Shown in pieces: positions 26,298 to 34,409 of a stretch of DNA of 53,925 nucleotides. The notes below the pieces were generated by a model that did no database searches, was not told where the DNA came from, and saw nothing but the letters and a program-made list of their open reading frames with translations. The number at the start of each line of letters is the position of its first letter. Position 1 is the first letter of the stretch. Source of the DNA: JAEUMD01 sp050250815 (lineage in GTDB: Bacteria; Pseudomonadota; Alphaproteobacteria; Rhizobiales; Hyphomicrobiaceae); contig JBFWNY010000027.1 in the NCBI GenBank assembly GCA_050250815.1, positions 1-53,925 of the forward strand, in the 5' to 3' direction. The position numbers were made by a program, and so were the translations under genes.

Positions 26298-26580
26298 GGA
26301 GGAACTCCGGAATGGCAGACGGCTCTGGAGGCGGGGAGAGGTAGGGCCGGGCCAGGATTGGGGATGACGGGTGGGAACGCGCCAGGCTGACAGGACAGCC
26401 GGAACCGCCGGGCCACCTCTGGGGCCGTCGGCGGATCGCTCAGGCCGGAGAGGCCACGAACGTTGAGCGGAATGCACGACTTATAGCAGAGCGGCGGAGG
26501 CCCGGAAAGGGTTTCCAGATCACGCAGGTGCGCGAAATGCCGCTCTTGATCCCTGGCCGACGCCCTCCCCGACACCTTGG

Positions 26581-27132
26581 TCAGAACGGCTTGACGATGA
26601 CCAGGACGACGATCGCGATCATCAGAAGTGTGGGGACCTCGTTCAGGATCCGCCAGTGGCGCGGCGGGCGGGCGTTGCGATCCTCGCGAAACGCTCGCAC
26701 GGAAGCGGAGAAGTAGCCGTGTACGCCCGACAGCGCCAAAGCCGCCACCAGTTTCACGTGAAACCAGCCCTCCGAGAAGAAGCCTCCCTTCCAGCCGAGC
26801 CACAGACCCAGCACCCACGAGACGATCATCGCGGGGTTGATGATGATCTCAAGGAGCCGCCGCTCCATGACCTTGAAGGTTTCCGATTGCTGCGAACCTG
26901 ACGGTGCGTCGCAATGATAGATGAACAGGCGCGGCAGATAGAGCATGCCCGCCATCCAAGAGATGATGGCGATCACGTGCACCGCCTTCACCCACGGATA
27001 GGCCGCATCGCCCAGAACGAAGATCGCAGCCGCCGTCGCGGCAGCCGTGATGCCAAGCGCCACCGCGGCACGAACCGCAGGCGAGGCTGACGGCGGCGCC
27101 GGTTGCCCGACTTCAGTCGATCGGCTGGTCAT
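26581..27132 (-). CDS. hemJ: Protoporphyrinogen IX oxidase HemJ
   Basis: HemJ is the integral-membrane protoporphyrinogen oxidase that replaces HemG/HemY in most alphaproteobacteria. In this 183-residue protein the first about 20 residues are a Pro/Ser-rich extension, and four to five transmembrane helices follow. The family motifs are 'WVKAVHVIAIISWMAGMLYLPRLFIYH', with the conserved heme-linked His, and 'GWFHVKLVAALALSGVHGY'. A parS site overlaps the codons for Phe-His-Val-Lys (residues 124-127). In relatives hemJ adjoins hemE; here they are separated by 2.6 kb containing phaZ and two membrane proteins. Confidence 0.93.
   Translation of the reverse strand: MTSRSTEVGQPAPPSASPAVRAAVALGITAAATAAAIFVLGDAAYPWVKAVHVIAIISWMAGMLYLPRLFIYHCDAPSGSQQSETFKVMERRLLEIIINPAMIVSWVLGLWLGWKGGFFSEGWFHVKLVAALALSGVHGYFSASVRAFREDRNARPPRHWRILNEVPTLLMIAIVVLVIVKPF
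26751..26764. promoter_or_regulatory. parS: parS site 3 (inside hemJ)
   Basis: Canonical GTTTCACGTGAAAC within the hemJ reading frame, encoding part of the conserved Phe-His-Val-Lys segment. It is 3.2 kb from site 2 and about 4 kb from the presumed replication origin. Confidence 0.95.
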
Positions 27133-27239
27133 GCGGCGTGTCTAGAGGTGTCGCGGCATCGCGGTCAACGGTCGCAGGTTGGATGGCCCTCGTAACGGTG
27201 GATTCGCCTGAGGGTTAGGCATAACGGCTGATATTCGCG

Positions 27240-27310
27240 CTTGACCTCATGGAGACTGAATGCTGCACTGCAATAGAGAAATATTGCTCATGCTCATTCG
27301 CAAATGAGGG
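27240..27310 (+). promoter_or_regulatory. Possible phaZ promoter/operator region
   Basis: CTTGAC at 27240-27245 is a good alphaproteobacterial -35 element; the -10 is not obvious. TGCTGCACTGCA (27261-27272) lies about where a -10 would be and resembles the TGC/GCA-rich words bound by PhaR-type PHB regulators. CTCATT/AATGAG (27293-27308) forms a small hairpin whose 3' arm runs into the GAGGG ribosome site. All three are suggestive only. Confidence 0.35.
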
Positions 27311-27316
27311 CAGCAC

Positions 27317-28666
27317 ATGCAGTACGTCGCCTACGAACTCGCACACATGATGCTGCAACCTACGCGACTTGCTACACGGACCCTCAAGCACTTCCTCGAC
27401 CTGCCATTCAGCCAGTACGCTGGCGGAACCTTCGCAAAGCAGGTTTCAGCGATCTGCGAAGTCTTCGAAGGCGTAACCCGGCGCTATGGCAAGCCGGAGT
27501 GGGACATCCACGAGACGACGCTCCACGGGCTCAAGGTTCCGGTCAACGAAGAGACGGTGTGGAGCCGCCCCTTCTGTAATCTCGTGCACTTCGACCGCAG
27601 CGAGGCCGTCGTCGGCAAGCGGTACGATCCCAAGCTGCTGATCGTCGCGCCGATGTCGGGCCATTACGCGACACTGCTGCGCGGCACCGTCCGCGAGATG
27701 ATCAAAGAGCACAACGTCTATGTCACTGACTGGGTCGATTCCCGCGACGTTCCGCTGCTCCACGGCCGCTTCGATCTCGACGACTTCATCGATTACCTCA
27801 TCGAGATGATCCAGTTCCTGGGTCCCAACACCAACATCATGGCCGTCTGCCAGCCGAGTGTGCCGACCCTTGCTGCAGCCGCGGTAATGGCCGCCAGGAA
27901 CGACCCGTGCCAGCCCGCTTCGCTGACTCTCATGGGCGGGCCCATCGACACGCGGCGCAACCCAACCGTCGTCAACAACCTCGCCGAGAAGCGCTCGATC
28001 GACTGGTTCCGCCGCAACGTCATCACCCAGGTGCCGTTCCCCAATGCCGGGTTCATGCGGCCGGTCTATCCCGGCTTCATCCAGCTGACCGGCTTCATGC
28101 AGATGAATCTGGAGCGCCACACGGATGCGCATATGTCTCTGTTCGACAACCTCGTGAAAGGCGACTGCGACTCTGTCCGCGCGCACAAGGATTTCTACGA
28201 GGAATACCTCGCGGTCATGGACCTGCCGGCGGAATTCTATTTGCAGACGATCGAAACGGTCTTCCAGCGCCACGACCTGCCGAATGGCAAGCTGATGCAC
28301 CGCGGCGAACTTGTCGACTGCGGCGCCATCACCAAGACGGCTCTCATCACGGTGGAAGGCGAACGCGACGACATTTGCGGTCTGGGTCAGACGGAAGCCG
28401 CACACGACTTGTGCCGCAACATTCCGGCGGACGAGCATTATCATTATGTCCAGCCGGGCGTCGGCCACTACGGCGTTTTCAACGGCGGCCGGTTCCGCAG
28501 CGAGATCGCGCCTCGCATACGCGAGATGATCCGCACCATCCAGTTCAAGCGACGCTCGGGCAACGCGGTGAAGTCGGCACAGCCCTATCGGACCTTGCGC
28601 AGCGACAGGGACGTTCAGTTCGACTGGCGCACGCATGAAGCTGCGGCCGCATCGAAGCCAAACTGA
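27317..28666 (+). CDS. phaZ: Intracellular polyhydroxybutyrate depolymerase
   Basis: This 449-residue enzyme of the intracellular PHB depolymerase family thiolytically or hydrolytically mobilises native PHB granules in the cytoplasm. There is no signal peptide. The alpha/beta-hydrolase core has 'KLLIVAPMSGHYATLLRGTV', 'VYVTDWVDSRDVPLLHGRFDLDDFIDYLIEMI' and 'IMAVCQPSVPTLAAAA', in which Cys178 is the nucleophile typical of this family instead of Ser. The C-terminal 'EGERDDICGLGQTEAAHDLC' and 'HYHYVQPGVGHYGVFNGGRF' supply the catalytic Asp and His. GAGGG precedes the ATG. It is divergent from hemJ and stands alone. It indicates that the organism stores PHB, and it interrupts the usual hemE-hemJ neighbourhood. 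Confidence 0.93.
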   Translation: MQYVAYELAHMMLQPTRLATRTLKHFLDLPFSQYAGGTFAKQVSAICEVFEGVTRRYGKPEWDIHETTLHGLKVPVNEETVWSRPFCNLVHFDRSEAVVGKRYDPKLLIVAPMSGHYATLLRGTVREMIKEHNVYVTDWVDSRDVPLLHGRFDLDDFIDYLIEMIQFLGPNTNIMAVCQPSVPTLAAAAVMAARNDPCQPASLTLMGGPIDTRRNPTVVNNLAEKRSIDWFRRNVITQVPFPNAGFMRPVYPGFIQLTGFMQMNLERHTDAHMSLFDNLVKGDCDSVRAHKDFYEEYLAVMDLPAEFYLQTIETVFQRHDLPNGKLMHRGELVDCGAITKTALITVEGERDDICGLGQTEAAHDLCRNIPADEHYHYVQPGVGHYGVFNGGRFRSEIAPRIREMIRTIQFKRRSGNAVKSAQPYRTLRSDRDVQFDWRTHEAAAASKPN

Positions 28667-28687
28667 ATTGCGCGCATCAACGATGGC

Positions 28688-29200
28688 TCATCGCGTGCGT
28701 TGCGTGCGGTAGATCCGCCAGAAACAATGCAGGGCAAACAACACGCTCATCGCGGACAGCATTGCCAGCCATGGAAGCGCGGATGAATCCGCGGAACTGG
28801 CGTAAACGAACGCCGTCCTCATCGCCTCGATTCCGGTCCACACGGCGCCGAAAGCCAGGGACCAGGGATCAGCACCGTCCTTCAATGCGTACGGTTTGTC
28901 CGGTCCGATATCGACTGACCGCATGTAGAAGAACGCCCACGGAAAGAAGAAGAACACAAAGATTACGGCCCAACCTTTCGATCCCCGCGAGCCGACACCG
29001 GGAAACATTTCAAAAGAAGCTGCCACGGCCTCGTTGACCAGCACCCCCACCGCCACACAGATCAAGAGTATGAAGATGGCGATGAGGTTGGCGCCAGAGC
29101 CAAGCCCGAATACCAAGTTCCCCGTTTCCGAGAGCAACTTCTGCAGTTGCCCGGGATTGGACTGATCCGGGCCGGGGTTAGGAGGGCGCTCGTCTGACAT
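28688..29200 (-). CDS. Small integral membrane protein of unknown function
   Basis: I recognise no family in this 170-residue protein. A Pro/Asn/Gln-rich cytoplasmic-type N-terminus (1-30) is followed by a hydrophobic helix ('LIAIFILLICVAVGVLVNEAVAA'), a very aromatic helix ('WAVIFVFFFFPWAFFYM'), an amphipathic stretch and a last helix ('LPWLAMLSAMSVLFALHCFW') ending in a basic tail. I start at the ATG at 29200, the first Met of 'MSDERPP'. It is convergent with phaZ and 58 nt downstream of another small membrane gene, so the two may be co-transcribed. Confidence 0.6.
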   Translation of the reverse strand: MSDERPPNPGPDQSNPGQLQKLLSETGNLVFGLGSGANLIAIFILLICVAVGVLVNEAVAASFEMFPGVGSRGSKGWAVIFVFFFFPWAFFYMRSVDIGPDKPYALKDGADPWSLAFGAVWTGIEAMRTAFVYASSADSSALPWLAMLSAMSVLFALHCFWRIYRTQRTR

Positions 29201-29258
29201 GGTTTTAACGCAGACAAATTGGGGCGGACCCACACACGTTCTGTCTCAGAAATTTGGT

Positions 29259-29606
29259 CTATCGGAATGCCTTGTTCAACAAGACCGCGCCGCCGATAGC
29301 CACGGTTTGGTAGACGATTGCGCCAGCCAGCATGAGCGGGTCCTTCGCCCGGCCTTCGGCGTTGATGAAGACGTAACCCACATAGACAGCAAGACCCGAC
29401 GCGAACACCACGGCGGCCAGCAGAAGCAAATGCGTCCATTGCGGTCCAAGATTTCGCCGCGCGACAAGGAACGCCCAAGCGAACGGCGCGATAATCACTG
29501 TCAGCATGAACGCTGCCACGAGAACCGAAAACCCATCCCTTATCGGGTCTGCCGCCCACACGGCCACTGCGAGGCTGACCAGCATCCCTAGAACCGCGGC
29601 CGTCAT
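29259..29606 (-). CDS. Small four-helix membrane protein of unknown function
   Basis: This 115-residue protein is almost entirely hydrophobic. Four transmembrane segments lie at about 1-20, 28-50, 55-80 and 90-112, with short polar loops ('ARRNLGPQ', 'INAEGRAKD') and a tiny basic C-terminus. I do not recognise the family. It sits upstream of the 170-aa membrane protein on the same strand and 157 nt downstream of hemE. There is no evidence for a role in heme synthesis beyond location. Confidence 0.55.
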   Translation of the reverse strand: MTAAVLGMLVSLAVAVWAADPIRDGFSVLVAAFMLTVIIAPFAWAFLVARRNLGPQWTHLLLLAAVVFASGLAVYVGYVFINAEGRAKDPLMLAGAIVYQTVAIGGAVLLNKAFR

Positions 29607-29763
29607 GGTCAGCTTTGGAACCTGTATCGTCGTGCGTCCTCCGGCTCACCGATGAAAAATGCGACTCAATCCACCCCGATGATCGTAGGCGGTCGCGCAT
29701 AGAGGCCGCAAGCGCTGGTGTGGCCCAGCGCACAAGCACGCGACCCGATGGCCGACGCGCGCA

Positions 29764-30831
29764 TCACCTCGCCGCTCGCACGCGCTCTACGAGCCGTGCA
29801 ACGTTCTCCGGTGGCGTCTCGGGGACGATGCCGTGACCGAGGTTGAAGATGTGCCGTCGGCCCTTCATGGCGGCCAGGATCTCGTCCACGCGTCGGTCGA
29901 GAGCATCACCGCCGGCAACCAGCAGCAGGGGGTCGAGGTTGCCCTGAACGGCCACACCCAGTTCGTCCAGCTCGCGCATCGCACACAGGGGCATCGATGT
30001 ATCGCAACTCACGCCATCGACGCCCGTCGCCGTGACGAACTCGCCCGTCGAGCTACCCGCCCCGCGCGGAAAACCAATAATCGGTACGCCCGGATGCCGC
30101 GCCTTCAGCGCGTCGACCAGCGCCCGCGTCGGATCGACCACCCAACGCGCGAATTCGTTGTCGGGGAGGCTGCCCGCCCAGCTGTCGAAAATCTGCAGGA
30201 CCTCGGCGCCCGCGTTGACCTGGCCCGACAGATAGTCGACCGAGACATGCACCAGCAACTCAATGAGCTTGCCGAAACCTTCGGGATCGCGATAGGCCCA
30301 CGACCGCGCCGCAGCCTGATCGGGCGAGCCGCGTCCGCCCACCATGTAGGTCGCAACCGTCCATGGTGCACCGCAGAAGCCGATGAGCGCGGTTTCCGAT
30401 GGAAGATCCTGCCGCAGCCGCTGCACCGTCTCGAAGATGAGACCGAATTTGTCCCCTGTGCCTGATGGATCGAGCCGGGGGAGGGCCTTTTCCTCGGTAA
30501 TCGGGTCCAGCCGTGGGCCTTCGCCGGCCTCGAAACTCACGCTCTGCCCCAGCGCGTCGGGCACGATCAGGATGTCGGCGAACAGGATCGCCGCATCGAA
30601 GCCGTACCGGCGGATGGGCTGCAGCGTCACCTCGGCGGCAAGGGCTGGCGAATAACACAGATTGAGGAAGCTCCCGGCCTGGTCTCGCGTGGCGCGATAC
30701 TCCGGTAGATAGCGGCCAGCCTGCCTCATCAGCCAGATCGGCGGAGGAGACAGGGGTACGTCAGCGAAAACGTCGAGGAAGCGCCGCTTGGGTCTGGCGG
30801 TGCGGGTGAGGGAAGCGCCGCGATCCATCAT
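29764..30831 (-). CDS. hemE: Uroporphyrinogen decarboxylase
   Basis: HemE converts uroporphyrinogen III to coproporphyrinogen III. In this 355-residue protein the signature 'PIWLMRQAGRYLPEYR' is at about 33-48, then 'GFDAAILFADILIVPDALG' with the catalytic Asp, 'LIGFCGAPWTVATYMVGG', 'LQIFDSWAG' and 'IFNLGHGIVPETPPENV'. Two adjacent ATG codons (30831, 30828) follow AAGGA; the second has the better spacing. hemE is the left border of the presumed origin and is transcribed away from it. In Caulobacter and many alphaproteobacteria the same gene flanks oriC. Confidence 0.97.
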   Translation of the reverse strand: MMDRGASLTRTARPKRRFLDVFADVPLSPPPIWLMRQAGRYLPEYRATRDQAGSFLNLCYSPALAAEVTLQPIRRYGFDAAILFADILIVPDALGQSVSFEAGEGPRLDPITEEKALPRLDPSGTGDKFGLIFETVQRLRQDLPSETALIGFCGAPWTVATYMVGGRGSPDQAAARSWAYRDPEGFGKLIELLVHVSVDYLSGQVNAGAEVLQIFDSWAGSLPDNEFARWVVDPTRALVDALKARHPGVPIIGFPRGAGSSTGEFVTATGVDGVSCDTSMPLCAMRELDELGVAVQGNLDPLLLVAGGDALDRRVDEILAAMKGRRHIFNLGHGIVPETPPENVARLVERVRAAR

Positions 30832-31294
30832 GGTCCTTCTAAATTCTAAGGAAAGAATCTTCTCTGGTTTTTTCTGTTTCTATTAGGAGGGGGCATAGCG
30901 GAGATACCGCTGTCATCCCCAGGCCGTCCACGCCCAACGCGCACTGGATGAGCTGCGCACCGCATCTGGTAGGCACGCCGCGCGGCATGCACCAATACCC
31001 GTTTTCATGCGCGCGGCCAACATCTTGGCCGGGCGGTTGCCACACCAACACGGACGGTAGGCTGTGGGCCAGGCCGGGACAAGACTATGGCCACCTCGAA
31101 ATTCACATCGAGGGAAGATCGCCAGAAAAACCATTTCAATGGAGCCAAATGTGAGTATCACGGTGGATGGCTGCGCACGTGGGCTCAGCAGTCAGGGGGT
31201 GCTTCGGCCGCGCCGAGGAAAACTGGCTCCTTAGTCCACATCCCATCCCCAGCCTTCGTTCGCCTCATACAGCCCCTCTCGAGCCCGCACTTCG
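30832..31294. other. oriC: Candidate chromosomal replication origin (hemE-ppsR interval)
   Basis: This 463-nt gap lies between divergent hemE and ppsR, which corresponds to the hemE/RP001 interval known to contain oriC in Caulobacter and Rickettsia. Positions about 30836-30893 form its most AT-rich stretch, including 'CTGGTTTTTTCTGTTTCTAT', and hold one GANTC methylation site (30855-30859) and a small ATTCT/AGAAT repeat. No perfect DnaA box TTATCCACA is present; TAGTCCACA near 31233 is the best I found (7 of 9). No TTAA-N7-TTAA CtrA site is visible. The call rests on synteny and gene polarity more than on motifs. Otherwise the interval must hold the hemE and ppsR promoters; I see no credible ORF. 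Confidence 0.5.
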
Positions 31295-32149
31295 ATGTCG
31301 CAGACGCTGCCCAGCTACTTCCACCTGCATCTGGTCTCCGATGCCACCGGCGAGACGCTGACCACCATCGCGAAAGCCGCCGCCGTCCAATACGGCGAGA
31401 TCCGCGCGATCGAGCACGTTTATCCGCTGGTCCGCACCCAGCGGCAGCTGAACCGTGCGTTGCAGGAGATCGAGCAGGCGCCCGGCATCGTGCTCTACAC
31501 GATCGTCAACCGGTCGCTGACGGAGGAACTGGAGCGCCGATGCCGCGAGCTCACCATCCCGTGCCTCCACGTCCTTCAGCCGATCATGCAGGTGTTTGAG
31601 AGCTACCTGGGCGCATCTCGCCGGCCGACGGTCGCGGGCCAGCATGTTCTGGATGCGGACTACTTCCGCCGTATCGACGCGCTCAACTTCACCATGGCAC
31701 ACGATGACGGCCGTCTGCCTGACAACCTGTCGGACGCCGACATCTGCCTGCTCGGAATCTCGCGTACGTCGAAGACGCCCACGAGCATCTATCTGGCGCA
31801 GCGCGGCTATAAGACGACCAACCTGCCGCTGGTGCCGCAGATCGCGCTGCCGCCGCAGCTCACCCAGCCGCACAACGCTTTCGTCGTGTGTCTCGTCGCC
31901 AGTCCCGAGCGCATTGCTGAGATCCGACGCAACCGCGCGATGCTGATGGCGGACCGCGATCTCGACACCTACGTCGATCGCAGCCTGATCACGGCCGAGA
32001 TCGCCCATTCGCGTAAGCTGTGCGCCAAGCACGGCTGGCCGATCATCGATGTCACGCGCAAGTCGGTGGAGGAAACGGCGGCCTCGATCATCCGCCTGAT
32101 GCAGGACCGCAAGGCCGGTATCGGCGAGACGAGTGGGGAGGAAGCGTAG
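31295..32149 (+). CDS. ppsR: Pyruvate, phosphate dikinase / PEP synthase regulatory protein (DUF299)
   Basis: This bifunctional kinase/phosphorylase controls PPDK or PEP synthase by reversible Thr phosphorylation. In this 284-residue protein the N-terminal 'YFHLHLVSDATGETL' and the P-loop 'GISRTSKTPTS' (about 154-164), followed by 'YLAQRGYKTTNLPLVP', are diagnostic. No ppdK or ppsA is nearby, so the substrate lies elsewhere. The gene is the first after the presumed origin and corresponds to the RP001-type flank of alphaproteobacterial oriC. It leads a tightly packed operon: its TAG overlaps the GTG of maf by one base. Confidence 0.93.
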   Translation: MSQTLPSYFHLHLVSDATGETLTTIAKAAAVQYGEIRAIEHVYPLVRTQRQLNRALQEIEQAPGIVLYTIVNRSLTEELERRCRELTIPCLHVLQPIMQVFESYLGASRRPTVAGQHVLDADYFRRIDALNFTMAHDDGRLPDNLSDADICLLGISRTSKTPTSIYLAQRGYKTTNLPLVPQIALPPQLTQPHNAFVVCLVASPERIAEIRRNRAMLMADRDLDTYVDRSLITAEIAHSRKLCAKHGWPIIDVTRKSVEETAASIIRLMQDRKAGIGETSGEEA

Positions 32150-32790
32150 TGCCACTGGTCGAACCGGGCATTGCCTCCGAGGCGGGGCATCTCATTCTTG
32201 CTTCCGCGAGCCAGGCGCGCCGCGATCTGCTCAAGAATGCGGGCATCGCGTTCACCGTCCAGCCCGCAGATGTCGACGAGGTCGCAATCCGTCAGGCACT
32301 CGTCGCGGCCGCCCAAGGGGAAGGCGTGGAGGCGGGCGATGTCGCGGAGGTGCTGGCGCGCGCCAAGGCCGAGGCTGTCAGTGTAGGCCATCCGCAAGCG
32401 ATGGTGATCGGCGCCGACCAGACGCTGTCGCTCGACGATGCGATTTTATCGAAACCTCTCAGTCGCGCTGAGGCGCGACAGCAGCTCACGGCGCTCAAGG
32501 GCCGAACGCATCAATTGCATTCAGGTGTGGCGCTGGCGTTGGCCGGTGAGATCGTGTGGTCATACGTTGAAACAGCCTCGCTTACGGTGCGTGCGTTCAG
32601 CGACGCCTTCCTTGATGATTATCTGAACCGTGCGGGTGACAGCGTGATGCAGAGCGTGGGCGCCTACCAGGTGGAGCGGATCGGTATCCAGCTGTTCGAG
32701 GCGATCGACGGCGATCACTTCACCATCCTTGGCCTTCCGCTGCTGGCCCTGATGGACGAACTGCGCGCGCGCGGCTTCCTGCTGGCGTGA
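32149..32790 (+). CDS. maf: Maf family nucleotide pyrophosphatase
   Basis: Maf proteins hydrolyse non-canonical or modified nucleoside triphosphates to monophosphates and may affect septum formation. The protein has 213 residues. The N-terminal signature is 'LILASASQARRDLL' (family LASASPRR), then 'VIGADQTLSLD' with the catalytic Asp, 'LKGRTHQLHSGVALA' and 'GAYQVERIGIQLFEAIDGDHFTILGLPL'. The start is GTG at 32149, overlapping the ppsR stop, with GGGGAGG just upstream; upstream in-frame ATGs lie inside ppsR. The SQAR variant of the usual SPRR is a small deviation. It is second in the ppsR-maf-aroE-coaE-dnaQ operon. Confidence 0.92.
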   Translation: MPLVEPGIASEAGHLILASASQARRDLLKNAGIAFTVQPADVDEVAIRQALVAAAQGEGVEAGDVAEVLARAKAEAVSVGHPQAMVIGADQTLSLDDAILSKPLSRAEARQQLTALKGRTHQLHSGVALALAGEIVWSYVETASLTVRAFSDAFLDDYLNRAGDSVMQSVGAYQVERIGIQLFEAIDGDHFTILGLPLLALMDELRARGFLLA

Positions 32791-32818
32791 GTCGAAGCAG
32801 GGGTAAGTCGAGGGTTCG

Positions 32819-33691
32819 ATGTCGGATCGCGACACGTTTCACGAGGACGCGAAGGGCGCACCGGCTGCCTGCGTCATCGGCTGGCCGATCACACACTCCC
32901 GCTCGCCGCTGATCCACGGCCATTGGCTCGCGACAATGGGGATCAGCGGCAGCTACGGCAAACGCGCGGTGCAGCCGGAGGAGGCGCTCTCGTTTCTGGC
33001 GGACCTTGGTGCGCAAGGCCTGGTCGGCTGCAACGTGACGGTGCCGCTCAAGGAGATCGCTTTCGAGGCGGCGCACGAGAAGGATGCGGCAGCGCTTGCC
33101 GTCGGTGCGGCCAATACGCTGTGGCTGGAGGCCGGGCGGCTATGCGCCTCCAACACGGATACCTTTGGGTTCATGCGGCATCTGGAAGAAACGGCGCCGC
33201 AGTGGCGCAGCGCCGACAGGCCAGTGCTGGTGTTGGGCGCCGGCGGTGCGGCGCGCGCCATCACGTTCGGATTTCTGCAGGCCGGTATCGGACGCGTGCT
33301 CGTTGCCAACCGCACCCGTGAGCGCGCCGAGGCGCTGGCACGCCACTTCGGTCCGCGCGTGGTCCCCCTCGACTGGCAGCAGCGTGACGGTGCTGCGAAG
33401 GATTCGGGCGTCATCGTGAATACGACGACTATCGGCATGAAGGGCGAGGGGGATCTCGGATTGACTCTCGATGGCGTAACACACGGCGCCGTTGTTGCCG
33501 ATATCGTCTATGTGCCGCTCGAGACGCGTCTGCTGGCAGCGGCACGCAAGCGCGGGCTCGCTGTCGTCGATGGTCTGGGCATGCTGTTGCATCAGGCCGT
33601 ACCGGGCTTCGAGCGCTGGTTCGGACGGCGGCCGGAAGTGACGGCAGAACTGCGCCATCTGATCGAGAGCGACATCGAGGCGGGTGGATGA
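32819..33691 (+). CDS. aroE: Shikimate dehydrogenase
   Basis: AroE reduces 3-dehydroshikimate with NADPH in aromatic amino-acid synthesis. In this 290-residue protein 'VIGWPITHSRSPLIHGHWL' binds the substrate, and 'GCNVTVPLKEIAF' holds the catalytic Lys. 'VLVLGAGGAARAITFGFLQAGI' is the dinucleotide-binding loop followed by 'NRTRERAEALA' for NADP, and the C-terminus has 'DGLGMLLHQAVPGFERWFG'. The stop overlaps the coaE start as ATGA. The position matches origin-proximal alphaproteobacterial order. Confidence 0.96.
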   Translation: MSDRDTFHEDAKGAPAACVIGWPITHSRSPLIHGHWLATMGISGSYGKRAVQPEEALSFLADLGAQGLVGCNVTVPLKEIAFEAAHEKDAAALAVGAANTLWLEAGRLCASNTDTFGFMRHLEETAPQWRSADRPVLVLGAGGAARAITFGFLQAGIGRVLVANRTRERAEALARHFGPRVVPLDWQQRDGAAKDSGVIVNTTTIGMKGEGDLGLTLDGVTHGAVVADIVYVPLETRLLAAARKRGLAVVDGLGMLLHQAVPGFERWFGRRPEVTAELRHLIESDIEAGG

Positions 33692-34308
33692 TCGTTATCG
33701 GTCTTACCGGCTCCATCGGCATGGGCAAATCGACCGCCGCGGCGCGCTTCCGCGAACTGGGCATCGCCGTGTTCGACGCAGATGCCCAGGTGCACGAACT
33801 CTATCGTGGCGCGGCTGTTCCCGAGATCGAGCGGGCATTTCCCGGAACGACGCGAGATGGCGCGGTCGACCGGGCCAAGCTGCTGGCGGAGCTGATGCGC
33901 CAGCCCGACGGCTTCAAGCGGCTGGAGGCGATCGTGCACCCGCTGGTCCGTGGGGCCGAGCGGGCCTTCCTGACGGAGCAGCATGCGGCGGGAGCCATGG
34001 CCGCGGTCCTCGAAATCCCGCTCCTGTTCGAAACCGGCGGGGACAAGCTGGTCGATGCAACCGTTGTCGTAAGTGCGCCGGCCGAGGCGCAGCGTGCTCG
34101 CGTTCTCGCTCGCCCTGGCATGACGGACGCAAAGCTCGACGAGATTCTGGCACGCCAGATGTCCGATGGGGAAAAGCGCGCCCGCGCCGACTTCGTTGTG
34201 GAAACGTCGGGCACCATTCCGCAAACGCAGGCTGCGATCGATAAACTCATTCCGGCACTGCTTCGAATGGATGCCGTCGCCTATCACCGGCACTGGGGCA
34301 CCGCGTAG
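33688..34308 (+). CDS. coaE: Dephospho-CoA kinase
   Basis: CoaE performs the last step of coenzyme A synthesis. The protein has 206 residues. The P-loop 'GLTGSIGMGKST' is at 5-16, then 'VFDADAQVHELY' with the catalytic Asp, 'IVHPLVRGAERAFL', 'LEIPLLFETGGDKLVDATVVVSAP' and the lid 'RARVLARPGMTDAKLDEILARQMSDGEKRARADFVVETSG'. The length is standard. It is translationally coupled to aroE. Together with coaA at 18 kb it gives the first and last enzymes of CoA synthesis in this window. Confidence 0.96.
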   Translation: MIVIGLTGSIGMGKSTAAARFRELGIAVFDADAQVHELYRGAAVPEIERAFPGTTRDGAVDRAKLLAELMRQPDGFKRLEAIVHPLVRGAERAFLTEQHAAGAMAAVLEIPLLFETGGDKLVDATVVVSAPAEAQRARVLARPGMTDAKLDEILARQMSDGEKRARADFVVETSGTIPQTQAAIDKLIPALLRMDAVAYHRHWGTA

Positions 34309-34409
34309 CATCGGCTGTGAAGGGTTGCGTGGCGTCACGGATATGCGCCGTGTGCGGTCTTACCGTCGCACCGAGCGACCACCGAAAACGGTCATCAGGG
34401 AACACCGGC

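Noticed and set aside
28688..29606. Toxin-antitoxin or transporter pair of two small membrane genes
   Set aside because: No recognisable toxin, antitoxin or transporter signature; adjacency alone is not enough.
31087..31294. Upstream in-frame extension or leader peptide before ppsR
   Set aside because: The ATG at 31087 opens a frame that runs into ppsR in another phase and has no ribosome site or protein-like composition.
32828..32845. GTTTCACGAGG as a parS
   Set aside because: Only the left half matches; the right half is not palindromic.
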